Assembly: GCF_013371085.1 (NCBI RefSeq)
Contig: NZ_JABWCV010000032.1
Location: forward strand, 1 to 36,198
DNA: 36,198 nucleotides
Reading direction: 5' to 3'
Source: Vreelandella maris
GTDB taxonomy: Bacteria; Pseudomonadota; Gammaproteobacteria; Pseudomonadales; Halomonadaceae
How positions within the stretch are numbered: the first letter of the stretch is position 1; the number at the start of each line of letters is the position of its first letter. Below, piece after piece: positions 9,281 through 17,247 of the stretch. The translations under genes were made by a program, and so were the position numbers. The notes beneath the pieces are model-generated. The model saw nothing but the letters and a program-made list of their open reading frames with translations, was not told the origin of the DNA and searched no databases.

Positions 9281-10051
9281 ATGAACCAACCTTCAGCGCG
9301 CTATGCGAGCCTTGAGCAACGGGTGGTTTTTATTACCGGCGGTGGCAGTGGCATCGGGGCTTCGCTTACCCGCGCCTTTCATCATCAGGGCGCCCGGGTA
9401 GTGTTTGTCGATATCGATGATAAACCCAGTGAGGCGCTGGTCGAAGAGCTTCGCGCCGAGACCGGCGAAGCACCGCGCTATCACCATTGTGATATCCGCG
9501 ATGTGGCAAGCCTGCAGCAAGTGATAACAGAGACCGGTCAAAACGTCGGGCCAATCCATACCCTGGTGAACAATGCCGCCAGCGATGACCGCCACGCCTG
9601 GCGGGAAGTGGATGTTGCCTATTGGGATGAGCGCATGTCGCTCAATCTGCGGCCGATGTTCTTTGCCGCTCAGGCGGCGGCTGAACAGATGATGAAAGCC
9701 GGCGGTGGTTCGATCATCAACTTTGGCTCGGTTAGCGTGCAAATGGCGCTGGGTGGTTTGCCCGCTTATGTAACGGCCAAAGCGGCGGTACACGGTTTGT
9801 CCCGCAGCCTGGCCCGCGATCTGGGCGAGCACAATATCCGCGTTAATACCCTGGTGCCTGGCGCGGTAATGACCCAACGACAGCTCGAAAAATGGATTAG
9901 CCCCGACGATGAAGTGACCATTCAAGAGCGCCAGTGTCTAAAAATGCGCCTTGAGTCCCACCATATTGCCCCCGCGGTGCTGTTTTTAGCCAGCGACGAA
10001 AGCCAGGCCATTACCGGCCAAGAGCTGGCGGTGGACGCGGGCTGGGCTTAG
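9281..10051 (+). CDS. SDR-family sugar 1-dehydrogenase (D-xylose dehydrogenase-like)
   Basis: A 256-residue short-chain dehydrogenase. The nucleotide site is TGGGSGIGASLTRAF (residues ~19-33), followed by VDIDD for adenosine ribose binding, LVNNAASDDRHAW, Ser in INFGSVSVQ, and the catalytic Y163-x3-K167. The blocks NNAxxDDRH, YWDERxxxNLRxMxF and FGSxS, and the closing LxxDAGWx, are those I recall from Caulobacter XylB, the D-xylose 1-dehydrogenase of the Weimberg pathway. I therefore infer oxidation of the C1 of an imported aldose to a lactone, upstream of the dehydratase at 160-1905. L-arabinose, D-galactose or L-fucose type substrates remain possible. It is the last gene of the sugar operon; no obvious terminator follows. 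Confidence 0.9.
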   Translation: MNQPSARYASLEQRVVFITGGGSGIGASLTRAFHHQGARVVFVDIDDKPSEALVEELRAETGEAPRYHHCDIRDVASLQQVITETGQNVGPIHTLVNNAASDDRHAWREVDVAYWDERMSLNLRPMFFAAQAAAEQMMKAGGGSIINFGSVSVQMALGGLPAYVTAKAAVHGLSRSLARDLGEHNIRVNTLVPGAVMTQRQLEKWISPDDEVTIQERQCLKMRLESHHIAPAVLFLASDESQAITGQELAVDAGWA

Positions 10052-10126
10052 AGGAGGTCTGCTGGCTATGGTGTAACGCCTCGTTTTGCGTAATGATTTG
10101 ATCCTTGCCCCTACAAGGACGTTTCG

Positions 10127-11251
10127 ATGCCGCTGAATTGGATGCCTCTGAAATGGACAGACAAACCGTACCTACCCAAAGCGGAAGGCCGTATAGAAGC
10201 GATTGATTTAGCGCGGGGACTAGCCATTGGCTTGATGATCGTAAGCCATGCTGTCAGTGGTCTCGTCGGTATTCGTAATGTGCCGGATTGGGGTATGGTG
10301 CCAATCCATTTTCTGACCAAATTCTCCTCATCGCTGTTTATCCTGGTCTTTGGCATCGCGCTGGCGGTGGCGTTTCTTTCCCATACTCAGAGCGATGATT
10401 GGCCAAAACGACGGCTGAAGCTATGGCTACGCGCTGTAGAAGTGTGGTTCTGGTACAAAGCGCTTCTAGTCATTGAAATGCTGCCGTTCTATCCCCCCAG
10501 CGAAATCGTCGATGCCTTGCTGTATGGGCGATTTGCCATTTGGGTCGAAATCTTAGGTTTCTATGCCATTGCGCTGCTTTGGGTGCCGCTGATGTTACCG
10601 CTATGGGCGCGGGCACCGCTCTGGAGTCGACTCGCTACGATTGGTGCATTAACCGCGCTGACCGTCTGGCTGCAGAGTCTTACGTTTGGTGGCAACGATA
10701 TTCTGAAAGCGCTGCTAGTGGATCACGAAGACCATTACACCTGGGGGCAGATCAGCCGCGCACCGATGATTCTAGTCGGGCTGCTTATCGGTGAAGCGTT
10801 ACTCCGTTGCTATTTTGAACCGACCTCTCGCCGACGCTTAGTGCTTACGCTACTGGGTCTGGGTGCTCTGATGGTGGCGGGGTTTTATGCACTGGCTTTC
10901 GCCAGTGGCGATGTCAATGCGGCGATGCTCGCCGTGGCCAATAACGTCGGTAAACACCCGCCAGGACTTGAGTTTATGCTGTTTAGCTTAGGCGGCGCCT
11001 TGGTGTTATTAGCCCTGGCGTTAGCCGGAGGCGCCAAAGCAGCGAAGGCACTTTTGCCGCTGACGATGGTCGGTTCAGATGCCCTGAAAGCGTTTATTTT
11101 TCATATTGTGATGATCTTTTTAGTGCTGCGCTTTTTGTGGGAAGGCGAGGAAATGTACACCTATCCACAGGCACTGGGCGTGGGTGGCATCTTGATACTT
11201 GGCGCCGCGGCGTGGATTTGGCTGACCCGCTGGATGGCTAACCACCGCTAA
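10127..11251 (+). CDS. Membrane acyltransferase-like protein (HGSNAT/DUF1624- or OpgC-like)
   Basis: A 374-residue polytopic protein with about ten hydrophobic segments. The opening EGRIEAIDLARGLAIGLMIVSHA is a hallmark of membrane acyltransferases of the heparan-glucosaminide acetyltransferase/YeiB/OpgC type, in which a His in the first membrane helix (here the H of VSHA) takes part in acyl transfer. These proteins move acyl groups from the cytosol to periplasmic or envelope sugars. CAAGGA precedes the ATG. It ends 29 bp before a periplasmic serine hydrolase gene on the same strand, so the two may act on the same envelope glycan; this is inference. It is separate in function from the sugar operon 75 bp upstream, though read-through cannot be excluded. 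The acceptor substrate is unknown. Confidence 0.72.
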   Translation: MPLNWMPLKWTDKPYLPKAEGRIEAIDLARGLAIGLMIVSHAVSGLVGIRNVPDWGMVPIHFLTKFSSSLFILVFGIALAVAFLSHTQSDDWPKRRLKLWLRAVEVWFWYKALLVIEMLPFYPPSEIVDALLYGRFAIWVEILGFYAIALLWVPLMLPLWARAPLWSRLATIGALTALTVWLQSLTFGGNDILKALLVDHEDHYTWGQISRAPMILVGLLIGEALLRCYFEPTSRRRLVLTLLGLGALMVAGFYALAFASGDVNAAMLAVANNVGKHPPGLEFMLFSLGGALVLLALALAGGAKAAKALLPLTMVGSDALKAFIFHIVMIFLVLRFLWEGEEMYTYPQALGVGGILILGAAAWIWLTRWMANHR

Positions 11252-11280
11252 AAGCGATTAATAATGGCTGGAGTAACGAT

Positions 11281-12411
11281 TTGCGACACTGGATTCAATA
11301 CGGGCTTATGGCTGTTGTACTGTTGATGGCAATGCCCGTGCAGGCAGATGGGTACGAAACAAATGGATACGATACTCATTGGTACTATGAAGTCGATAAG
11401 CAGAGTACGTGGCAGGGCGATTTAACCGCGCGCTTGAAGGCTATCGAAGGGGTATTTGAAGGCGAGCTGGGCGTTTACGTGCAAAACCTTGCCAATGGCG
11501 AAGCGTTTTCATGGCGCGCCGATGATCCTTGGTATTTAGCCTCGCTGATTAAAATACCGGTGGCGGCGCAGGTGCTGGCCGAACGCCAGGCAGGCGCCCT
11601 GACGCTGGATGAGCGATTAACGCTTGCCCAAAGTGACTTTGTCGATGGCGCGGGGCCCACCAATTGGCACGACCCTGGTACGCCTATCTCTATTCGCTAC
11701 TTGCTGGAGCAGATGATTACCGTCAGCGATAACACCGCCACCGATATGTTGATCGATCGGGTAGGGATTGAAGCGGTGAATCAGCGCGCGCGTACGATGA
11801 TCGCGGCAAGCGGCGGCAACCCCGATGACATCGGCCCTATCTCAAAGCTGGTCGGCGTGCGCCAGGGCGTTTATGGCGAGCTGCACCCGGATGCACAGGC
11901 GCTTGGCGGAATGGACTTTATCGCCCTGCGCCAGCATGCGGTAAGCCAGCGTTCCCAGGCGTTGGCCCGCGCGCTAGACGTTAGCACAGAATCTTTCACC
12001 CAGCCTGATTACGATCACGCTTTTGATGCCTATGAAGCCACCGGCGAAAACGTGGGCACCTTACGCGCCTTTGGCGACTTACTAGCTAGCCTGCACGGCG
12101 GCATGGATGACTTAAGCGCCGAGCAGCGGCAAACGCTGTTAGCGGTGATGCAGCGAACCAGTTCTGGCAAGCGGCGTCTTAAAGCGGGTCTGGGCAGCGG
12201 CGTAAGCTTCGCCCATAAAACCGGCACTCAGCAGCGGCGCAGTTGCGATGCCGGTATTGCCAAGCGTGACAACGTTGAGAAAACCACCGAAGGGCCGTGG
12301 GTGATCGTTAGCTGTGCTCGCGGGCCAGTGGCGGTAAACGCTCACGAACGCGCCTTGGCCAGTGTCGGTGAAGCATTGCGTTATAGCGGAGCCCTGGGTA
12401 AGCCGTGGTAA
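11281..12411 (+). CDS. Class A beta-lactamase-type serine hydrolase, exported
   Basis: A 376-residue protein starting at TTG (GGAG eight bases before), with a signal peptide ending near PVQA|DG. The three motifs of the penicillin-recognising fold are present: S88-L-I-K91, S149-D-N151 and K313-T-G315. The usual class A omega-loop E-x-x-L-N is not evident; the segment between SDN and KTG is long (~160 residues) and divergent. It is therefore better called a serine hydrolase or transpeptidase-like protein than an antibiotic-resistance enzyme. The neighbour upstream is a membrane acyltransferase-like gene, 29 bp away, suggesting a joint envelope role. TTG start and spacing are read directly; the hydrolytic target is unknown. 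Confidence 0.82.
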   Translation: MRHWIQYGLMAVVLLMAMPVQADGYETNGYDTHWYYEVDKQSTWQGDLTARLKAIEGVFEGELGVYVQNLANGEAFSWRADDPWYLASLIKIPVAAQVLAERQAGALTLDERLTLAQSDFVDGAGPTNWHDPGTPISIRYLLEQMITVSDNTATDMLIDRVGIEAVNQRARTMIAASGGNPDDIGPISKLVGVRQGVYGELHPDAQALGGMDFIALRQHAVSQRSQALARALDVSTESFTQPDYDHAFDAYEATGENVGTLRAFGDLLASLHGGMDDLSAEQRQTLLAVMQRTSSGKRRLKAGLGSGVSFAHKTGTQQRRSCDAGIAKRDNVEKTTEGPWVIVSCARGPVAVNAHERALASVGEALRYSGALGKPW

Positions 12412-12459
12412 ACTACTGCCCCGAATGATTCTCAGAACCTACTTAGTCAGGAGCAATTT

Positions 12460-12738
12460 ATGACACAAGCCAGCGCCCGCCACATTCTAGTCAGCAGCGA
12501 AGAGCAGTGCCTAGCACTCAAGCAAGAGATCGAAAACGGCCGCGACTTTGCTGAAGTCGCCAAAGAGCACTCCAGCTGCCCCTCCAGCCGCCAAGGCGGC
12601 GACCTCGGCAGCTTTGGCCCCGGCCAAATGGTGCCTGAGTTCGATAAGGTCGTCTTCAATGACGAGGTCGGCCAAGTGCACGGCCCGGTGAAGACCCAGT
12701 TTGGTTATCACCTGCTCGAAGTCACCAGCCGCACTTAA
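12460..12738 (+). CDS. ppiC: Peptidyl-prolyl cis-trans isomerase, parvulin type
   Basis: A 92-residue single-domain parvulin, almost the same length as E. coli PpiC. It consists only of the rotamase domain: [16 protein letters not shown] at the start, [16 protein letters not shown] in the middle, [12 protein letters not shown], and the end FGYHLLEV with the conserved His. There is no signal peptide, so it is cytosolic. It speeds isomerisation at X-Pro bonds during folding. CAGGAG sits seven bases before the ATG. The gene stands alone between a serine hydrolase and the YadG ATPase and is probably transcribed on its own. Confidence 0.95.
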   Translation: MTQASARHILVSSEEQCLALKQEIENGRDFAEVAKEHSSCPSSRQGGDLGSFGPGQMVPEFDKVVFNDEVGQVHGPVKTQFGYHLLEVTSRT

Positions 12739-12784
12739 TTTTTCTTAACCAAACGCTCTTAATTTCGCCTAAAAGGCCGTCAAG

Positions 12785-12808
12785 CGCCGCGGTCACTCGA
12801 CCGCGGCG
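12785..12808 (+). promoter_or_regulatory. Perfect 9-bp hairpin immediately before the yadG ribosome-binding site
   Basis: CGCCGCGGT (12785-12793) and ACCGCGGCG (12800-12808) are perfect complements around the loop CACTCG. The AGGAG ribosome-binding site of the next gene begins at 12811, two bases after the stem. There is no T tract, so this is not a standard terminator. It could be the 3' processing end of the ppiC mRNA or a leader structure that affects ribosome access to the TTG start at 12822. Confidence 0.5.
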
Positions 12809-12821
12809 TGAGGAGTACGCC

Positions 12822-13757
12822 TTGAACGACCCCATTATTACCATTAACGGCCTGAATAAAACCTATGAAGGTGGCTTTCAGGCGTTAACCCACATTGATT
12901 TAGCCATTCAGCGTGGGGAAATCTTTGCCCTGCTAGGCCCCAACGGGGCAGGCAAAACGACGCTGATTAGCGTGGTATGCGGCTTGGTCAATCCAACCGC
13001 TGGCCATGTACTGGTCGATGGGTTCGATAATATTACCCACTACCGCCAGGCCCGCGAACGCATTGGGCTAGTGCCTCAAGAGCTCACCAACGAAGCGTTT
13101 GAAACCGTCTGGAACACCGTCAGTTTCAGCCGCGGCCTGTTTGGCAAGGCGCCTAATCCTGCGCATATCGAAAAAGTGCTCAAGTCGCTGGCGCTATGGG
13201 ATAAGCGCAATAATCGCTTGATGACCCTCTCCGGCGGTATGAAGCGTCGTGTGTTGATCGCCAAAGCGCTCTCCCACGAGCCGCGCATACTGTTTCTGGA
13301 TGAGCCCACTGCCGGGGTCGACGTTGAACTGCGCCGCGAGATGTGGGATGTCGTGCGCCAACTGCGCGATAACGGTGTGACGATCATATTGACCACCCAC
13401 TACATCGAAGAAGCCGAAGAGATGGCCGACCGCATCGGCGTCATTAATCGCGGTGAACTAGTGCTGGTGGAAGAGAAAGCTGCGTTAATGAGCAAGTTGG
13501 GCAGCAAGCAGCTAACACTGAACTTACACAGCCCGCTGACAGAGATACCTGCGAACCTACAACGCTTTGAACTGAGCTTAGCCGCTGAAGGGTTTGAATT
13601 GATCTATACCTACGATGGCAGCCAGGAAGAGGACGGTCACGCGATTTCAGAGTTTTTAACTGCGCTGGAGCGGGAAGGGGTTACCTTTAAAGATCTCAAT
13701 ACTCGGCAAAGCTCGCTTGAAGATATTTTTGTCGATTTGGTTAAGGAGCGCGCATGA
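12822..13757 (+). CDS. yadG: ABC-2 type exporter, ATP-binding subunit
   Basis: A 311-residue ABC ATPase with Walker [11 protein letters not shown]-loop [16 protein letters not shown], signature LSGGMKRR, Walker [13 protein letters not shown] and switch His in TTHYIEEAE. Size, sequence style and the paired ABC-2 permease match YadG of E. coli. The C-terminal ~90 residues are the variable extension usual in this group. The start is TTG with AGGAG at 12811-12815. The stop overlaps the permease start in ATGA, giving translational coupling. The exported substrate of YadGH is not established; lipid-linked or drug-like compounds are usual for ABC-2 systems. Confidence 0.92.
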   Translation: MNDPIITINGLNKTYEGGFQALTHIDLAIQRGEIFALLGPNGAGKTTLISVVCGLVNPTAGHVLVDGFDNITHYRQARERIGLVPQELTNEAFETVWNTVSFSRGLFGKAPNPAHIEKVLKSLALWDKRNNRLMTLSGGMKRRVLIAKALSHEPRILFLDEPTAGVDVELRREMWDVVRQLRDNGVTIILTTHYIEEAEEMADRIGVINRGELVLVEEKAALMSKLGSKQLTLNLHSPLTEIPANLQRFELSLAAEGFELIYTYDGSQEEDGHAISEFLTALEREGVTFKDLNTRQSSLEDIFVDLVKERA

Positions 13758-14515
13758 ATCTTCACCCCGTTCGCGCCATCTATATGGCCGAAATGGCCCG
13801 TACGCGCCGCACGTTACTGCAGAGCATTGTCTCGCCTGTCATCTCCACATCGCTCTATTTTGTGGTGTTCGGTGCCGCGATCGGCTCGCGGATCAGTGAG
13901 GTCAATGGGGTTAGCTACGGCGCCTTTATCGTGCCGGGTCTGATTATGCTAATGCTGCTGACGCAAAGCGTTTCCAACGCCTCCTTCGGTATCTTTTTCC
14001 CGAAGTTTTCCGGCAGTATTTATGAGCTGCTTTCAGCGCCTATTTCACATTTAGAGATAGTGATTGGCTACGTGGGCGCGGCAGCTTCAAAATCGATCTT
14101 GCTGGGGCTGATTATCCTGGCGACCTCAAACTTCTTTGTGCCGCTGGAGATTGCTCATCCCTTTTGGATGCTTTTCTTCCTGGTGCTAACGGCGGTCACC
14201 TTTAGCCTGCTCGGCTTTATTATCGGCATTTGGGCCGATGGCTTTGACCGGCTACAGCTGGTGCCGCTGCTGGTGATCACGCCGCTGACCTTTTTGGGCG
14301 GCAGCTTCTACTCTATTGATATGCTGCCGCCGTTTTGGCAAACCATCACCTTGGCCAATCCTGTGGTGTACCTAGTGAGCGGCTTTCGCTGGAGCTTTTA
14401 CGGTATTAGCGATGTTAGCCTAGCGGCAAGCGTGGGCATGATCACCCTGTTCCTGGTGGCTTGCTTGGCCACGATTGGCTGGATTTTTCGCACCGGTTAC
14501 CGCCTTAAACCCTGA
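13754..14515 (+). CDS. yadH: ABC-2 type exporter, permease subunit
   Basis: A 253-residue membrane protein with about six hydrophobic segments. It has the family blocks [20 protein letters not shown] near the start, [16 protein letters not shown] (the coupling-helix region) and [20 protein letters not shown] near the end, as in YadH/NodJ-like ABC-2 permeases. The start ATG overlaps the stop of the ATPase gene by four bases. It forms the membrane part of the exporter with YadG. Nothing in the neighbourhood reveals the cargo. Confidence 0.92.
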   Translation: MNLHPVRAIYMAEMARTRRTLLQSIVSPVISTSLYFVVFGAAIGSRISEVNGVSYGAFIVPGLIMLMLLTQSVSNASFGIFFPKFSGSIYELLSAPISHLEIVIGYVGAAASKSILLGLIILATSNFFVPLEIAHPFWMLFFLVLTAVTFSLLGFIIGIWADGFDRLQLVPLLVITPLTFLGGSFYSIDMLPPFWQTITLANPVVYLVSGFRWSFYGISDVSLAASVGMITLFLVACLATIGWIFRTGYRLKP

Positions 14516-14548
14516 TCCTTTTTAAACCCTGGAAGCTAGTAGACCTTT

Positions 14549-15559
14549 ATGCCACTACTGCAAAGTATTGTGCACCGCCTTGACCCGACACTAGACGGTG
14601 AGCGCCTAACCCTAACCGCTGCGCCCCAAGAACAGGCGGCTCCCAGCGACGACCCGGTAATGACAAGCCTGGTGGGTGCGCTGAACGACACTTACAACAC
14701 CAAGCCCAAAGGCTGGGGGCGCTTTGCCGACGAGGGCGAATCAGCAGGGCCGCTTGCGGTGTGGCTGCGTGCTTATCTTGCCGGTGAACAGAGCTTTGCT
14801 GAGCTTTCTGTGGCACTGGCCGAACGGCTGGCCAAGCAGCTTCAAGAGCAGTTGTCAGTCAGTGGTTACCTAGTGATCAGCCACCAGCGCCAGGGCGATA
14901 CGGAAACTCTGCTGATCGCACTGGTTCACCAGCGTGAAGGGATTGGCATTAATGCTGAGCACCACGCGGTGCCCGCGGCCCAGCTCAATACCAGCCAGCT
15001 TACGCTGGCAGCGCGCATCAATCTTACCCAGTGGCAGAGCGATGCCCCGAGTGCGCAGTATGTCTCGTTCCTCAAAGATCGCGGCGGCAAAAAACTCGCT
15101 GAAAGCTTGGTTGCCTTGTTGGGTATGGAAGAGGGCGTCGACGCGCCAGCGGAAACCCGCACGCTACTAAAAGCGTTCAGCGACTACGTCGAGAAAGAGG
15201 ATTACGACGACGAAGTGAGTCGTGAAAAAACCGACACATTGGTCGATTACGCCAATGAGCAGCTGCGCCGCGGCGAGCCGATGACGCTGGAAGAGCTTTC
15301 CGGCTTGGTTAACGAACAGCAGCCTAAAGCGTTCTATGAGCATATTCGCAATGCCGATTACGGGCTCTCGCCGGAAATCCCCCCCGATAAGCGCACCTTG
15401 AGCCAGTTCCGTCGCTTTACCGGGCGTGCAGGTGGCGTCTCGATTAGTTTTGACTCCCATCTGCTTGGTTCAAGCATTGAGTACGATGCTGCTCAGGATC
15501 GCTTGATTATCAAACAAGTGCCCAAGCAATTAAGAGAGCAGCTTACCAAACAAGACTAA
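14549..15559 (+). CDS. yejK: Nucleoid-associated protein NdpA/YejK
   Basis: A 336-residue cytosolic protein of the YejK/NdpA (37-kDa nucleoid-associated) family, close to the usual ~335 residues. Recognisable blocks are the early ALNDTYNTKPKGWGRF, LVISHQRQGDTETLLIALV, RINLTQWQ and ISFLKDR-type segment (YVSFLKDRGGKKLAESL), and the late RRFTGRAGGVSISFDSHLLG. These proteins bind the nucleoid and copurify with DNA. Here the gene is followed at 36 bp by a TerB-like gene on the same strand and may head a transcription unit running to 17220. Confidence in the family is high; its molecular role is poorly defined in general. Confidence 0.93.
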   Translation: MPLLQSIVHRLDPTLDGERLTLTAAPQEQAAPSDDPVMTSLVGALNDTYNTKPKGWGRFADEGESAGPLAVWLRAYLAGEQSFAELSVALAERLAKQLQEQLSVSGYLVISHQRQGDTETLLIALVHQREGIGINAEHHAVPAAQLNTSQLTLAARINLTQWQSDAPSAQYVSFLKDRGGKKLAESLVALLGMEEGVDAPAETRTLLKAFSDYVEKEDYDDEVSREKTDTLVDYANEQLRRGEPMTLEELSGLVNEQQPKAFYEHIRNADYGLSPEIPPDKRTLSQFRRFTGRAGGVSISFDSHLLGSSIEYDAAQDRLIIKQVPKQLREQLTKQD

Positions 15560-15594
15560 GCTAAGGACAAGCGGTACCGACTCAGGAGACCCCG

Positions 15595-16059
15595 ATGCTG
15601 AATGCTATTAGTGATTTTTTCCAACGCACGCTGGCGCAACCTGAACAGCGTGAAAACCAAACGCTGACGCTGGAGCTCGCCACTGCCGCGCTGCTGTGTG
15701 AAATCGTCCGCGCTGATTACGACACCACCGACGAAGAGCTGGCCACACTGCGCAGTATGCTAATTGAGCGCTACCGACTAAGCGAAAGCGATGTAGAAGA
15801 GCTAATGTCGCTTGCTCAGGCGGAAGTGGATGAAGCCGTTGATCACTACCAGTTCGTTAGCCTGATTAAAGAGCACTATAACTACGGCCAGCGCTGTGAG
15901 CTGGTGGCACAAATGTGGCAACTGGCTTGGGCCGACGGCAATGTTGACCCGCTAGAAGAGCACCGCATTCGCCGCCTGGCGGATTTGCTACATGTCAGCC
16001 ACAGTGATTTTATCCGCACCAAACTGCACGTAGAGGAGCGCAATAACCACGATGCATAA
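15595..16059 (+). CDS. TerB-family protein (tellurite-resistance/DjlA-N-like domain)
   Basis: A 154-residue, mostly helical, acidic protein. The TerB domain spans residues ~25-150, with LELATAALLCEIVRADYDTTDEE and, in the second repeat-like half, QMWQLAWADGNVDPLEEHRIRRLADLL; the AxADGxxxxxE pattern binds metal in the family. CAGGAG precedes the ATG by six bases. The 3' end overlaps the ExoD-like gene by eight bases, so they are translated together. A single TerB protein outside a ter operon does not by itself imply tellurite resistance; a general stress or envelope role is more likely. Confidence 0.9.
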   Translation: MLNAISDFFQRTLAQPEQRENQTLTLELATAALLCEIVRADYDTTDEELATLRSMLIERYRLSESDVEELMSLAQAEVDEAVDHYQFVSLIKEHYNYGQRCELVAQMWQLAWADGNVDPLEEHRIRRLADLLHVSHSDFIRTKLHVEERNNHDA

Positions 16060-16645
16060 CCGCAATGAAGACTCGAATTTAATGGACCTAATTGACTCAA
16101 TAGAGAACATGGAGCAGGACGCTCCTCGAATCAGCGTTGATGATGTGGTTTATGCCGTAGGTCGGCGCTCGTTTGGTCCGCTCCTGCTGGTGGCTGGCTT
16201 AATTACGCTGACGCCGATTATTGGCGATATACCCGGTATGCCCACGCTGATGGCCGCGCTGGTGTTACTGGTGTCAGTGCAATTATTAGCGGGTAGTGAA
16301 ACGTTTTGGCTGCCTAAATGGCTATTAAAGCGCTCAATTTCGCGCCAAAAGTTTGATAAAGGCATTCATTACATGAAAAAGCCCGCCCGCTGGGTGGACG
16401 GGCTGCTGAAGGTTCGTCTGCCGTGGCTGACCGGGTATATCGGTATCCGCGTGACGGCGGTGGTATGCCTGCTTATCGCACTCGCCATGCCGCCCATGGA
16501 GTTTATCCCCTTTTCAGCCAACGGCGCGGGGCTGGCGCTGTCGCTGTTGGGGCTAGGCTTGGTTGCCCGCGATGGGGTGGCGCTGCTGCTGGGGTTTGCG
16601 CTGTTTGGCGCTACCTGCGCCTTTATCGCGATGAACCTGCTTTAA
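16052..16645 (+). CDS. ExoD-family membrane protein
   Basis: A 197-residue protein with four or so hydrophobic segments. The ExoD signature is visible in VVYAVGRRSFGPLLLVAGL, GDIPGMPTLMA and LPWLTGYIGIRVTAV. ExoD was named from rhizobia, where loss affects exopolysaccharide production and alkaline/nodule invasion; its biochemical role is not settled. The ATG at 16052 overlaps the TerB gene by eight bases; a second ATG at 16082 is an alternative start. It lies between TerB and a YqhA-like gene, a run of small envelope-related genes on one strand. Confidence 0.88.
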   Translation: MHNRNEDSNLMDLIDSIENMEQDAPRISVDDVVYAVGRRSFGPLLLVAGLITLTPIIGDIPGMPTLMAALVLLVSVQLLAGSETFWLPKWLLKRSISRQKFDKGIHYMKKPARWVDGLLKVRLPWLTGYIGIRVTAVVCLLIALAMPPMEFIPFSANGAGLALSLLGLGLVARDGVALLLGFALFGATCAFIAMNLL

Positions 16646-16659
16646 CAAGGAACAGTGTA

Positions 16660-17220
16660 ATGTCAGACACTTCACCACCCACGCCGCCTAAACCGCCGGA
16701 AGAACAGGGGCGCTGGGAGCGGCGCATAGAAACGGCACTATGGAATTCGCGTTTTTTGGTCATGCTGGCGGTGATACCCAGCCTGTTGGGTTCGTTAATA
16801 TTGTTTATTGTCGGCACCATGGATATTTTAAAAGTGGTCGCCGATGTAATGGGTTATTACCTGTTGGGCGGTATCCAAGACATCCATGACAGCCTAGTGC
16901 CCGATATCATTATCGCGGTGGATATTTATCTAATTGCCATCGTGCTGCTGATATTTGGTTTAGGTGTTTACCGGCTGTTTGTGTCGCGCATTGATCAAGC
17001 GGAGGTACGTTACCCGCGTCACCCCTTTAACGTCGAATCGCTTGATCAACTGAAAGACAAAATTGCCCGCGTGGTGATTCTGGCAGTGATTATTGAGTTC
17101 TTCCGCGCGGTGGTGGATATCCGCTTCGCCACGCCGCTGGACGCTATCTATCTAGCGCTTTCAGTGCTGGCACTGGCGGCGGCACTCTATTTGATGAGCC
17201 TAGGCCACAAAGGCGAGTAA
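16660..17220 (+). CDS. YqhA/UPF0114-family inner-membrane protein
   Basis: A 186-residue protein with a proline-rich cytosolic N-terminus (residues 1-25), then three or four membrane spans. ETALWNSRFLVMLAVIPSLLGS, FVSRIDQ (here LFVSRIDQAE) and SLDQLKDKIARVVILAVIIEFF are the conserved blocks of the UPF0114/YqhA family, whose function is unknown. The ATG at 16660 lies 14 bp after the ExoD stop, with CAAGGA at 16646-16651. It is the last gene of the + strand run and faces a convergent serine-hydrolase gene 27 bp away. Confidence 0.85.
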   Translation: MSDTSPPTPPKPPEEQGRWERRIETALWNSRFLVMLAVIPSLLGSLILFIVGTMDILKVVADVMGYYLLGGIQDIHDSLVPDIIIAVDIYLIAIVLLIFGLGVYRLFVSRIDQAEVRYPRHPFNVESLDQLKDKIARVVILAVIIEFFRAVVDIRFATPLDAIYLALSVLALAAALYLMSLGHKGE

Positions 17221-17247
17221 ATAAGGCTGCATTGTCTGGCTAAGCGA

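Noticed and set aside
11281..12411. Antibiotic-resistance class A beta-lactamase
   Set aside because: SxxK, SDN and KTG are present but the omega-loop ExxLN motif is not visible and the length and spacing are atypical, so resistance should not be claimed.
15595..16059. A tellurite-resistance (ter) operon
   Set aside because: Only a TerB-domain protein is present; no TerC, TerD or TerZ neighbours occur, and the flanking genes are yejK and exoD.
16423..16659. Longer N-terminus for the YqhA-like protein starting at 16423
   Set aside because: The extension overlaps the ExoD gene in another frame and has no family similarity; the ATG at 16660 has a ribosome-binding site.
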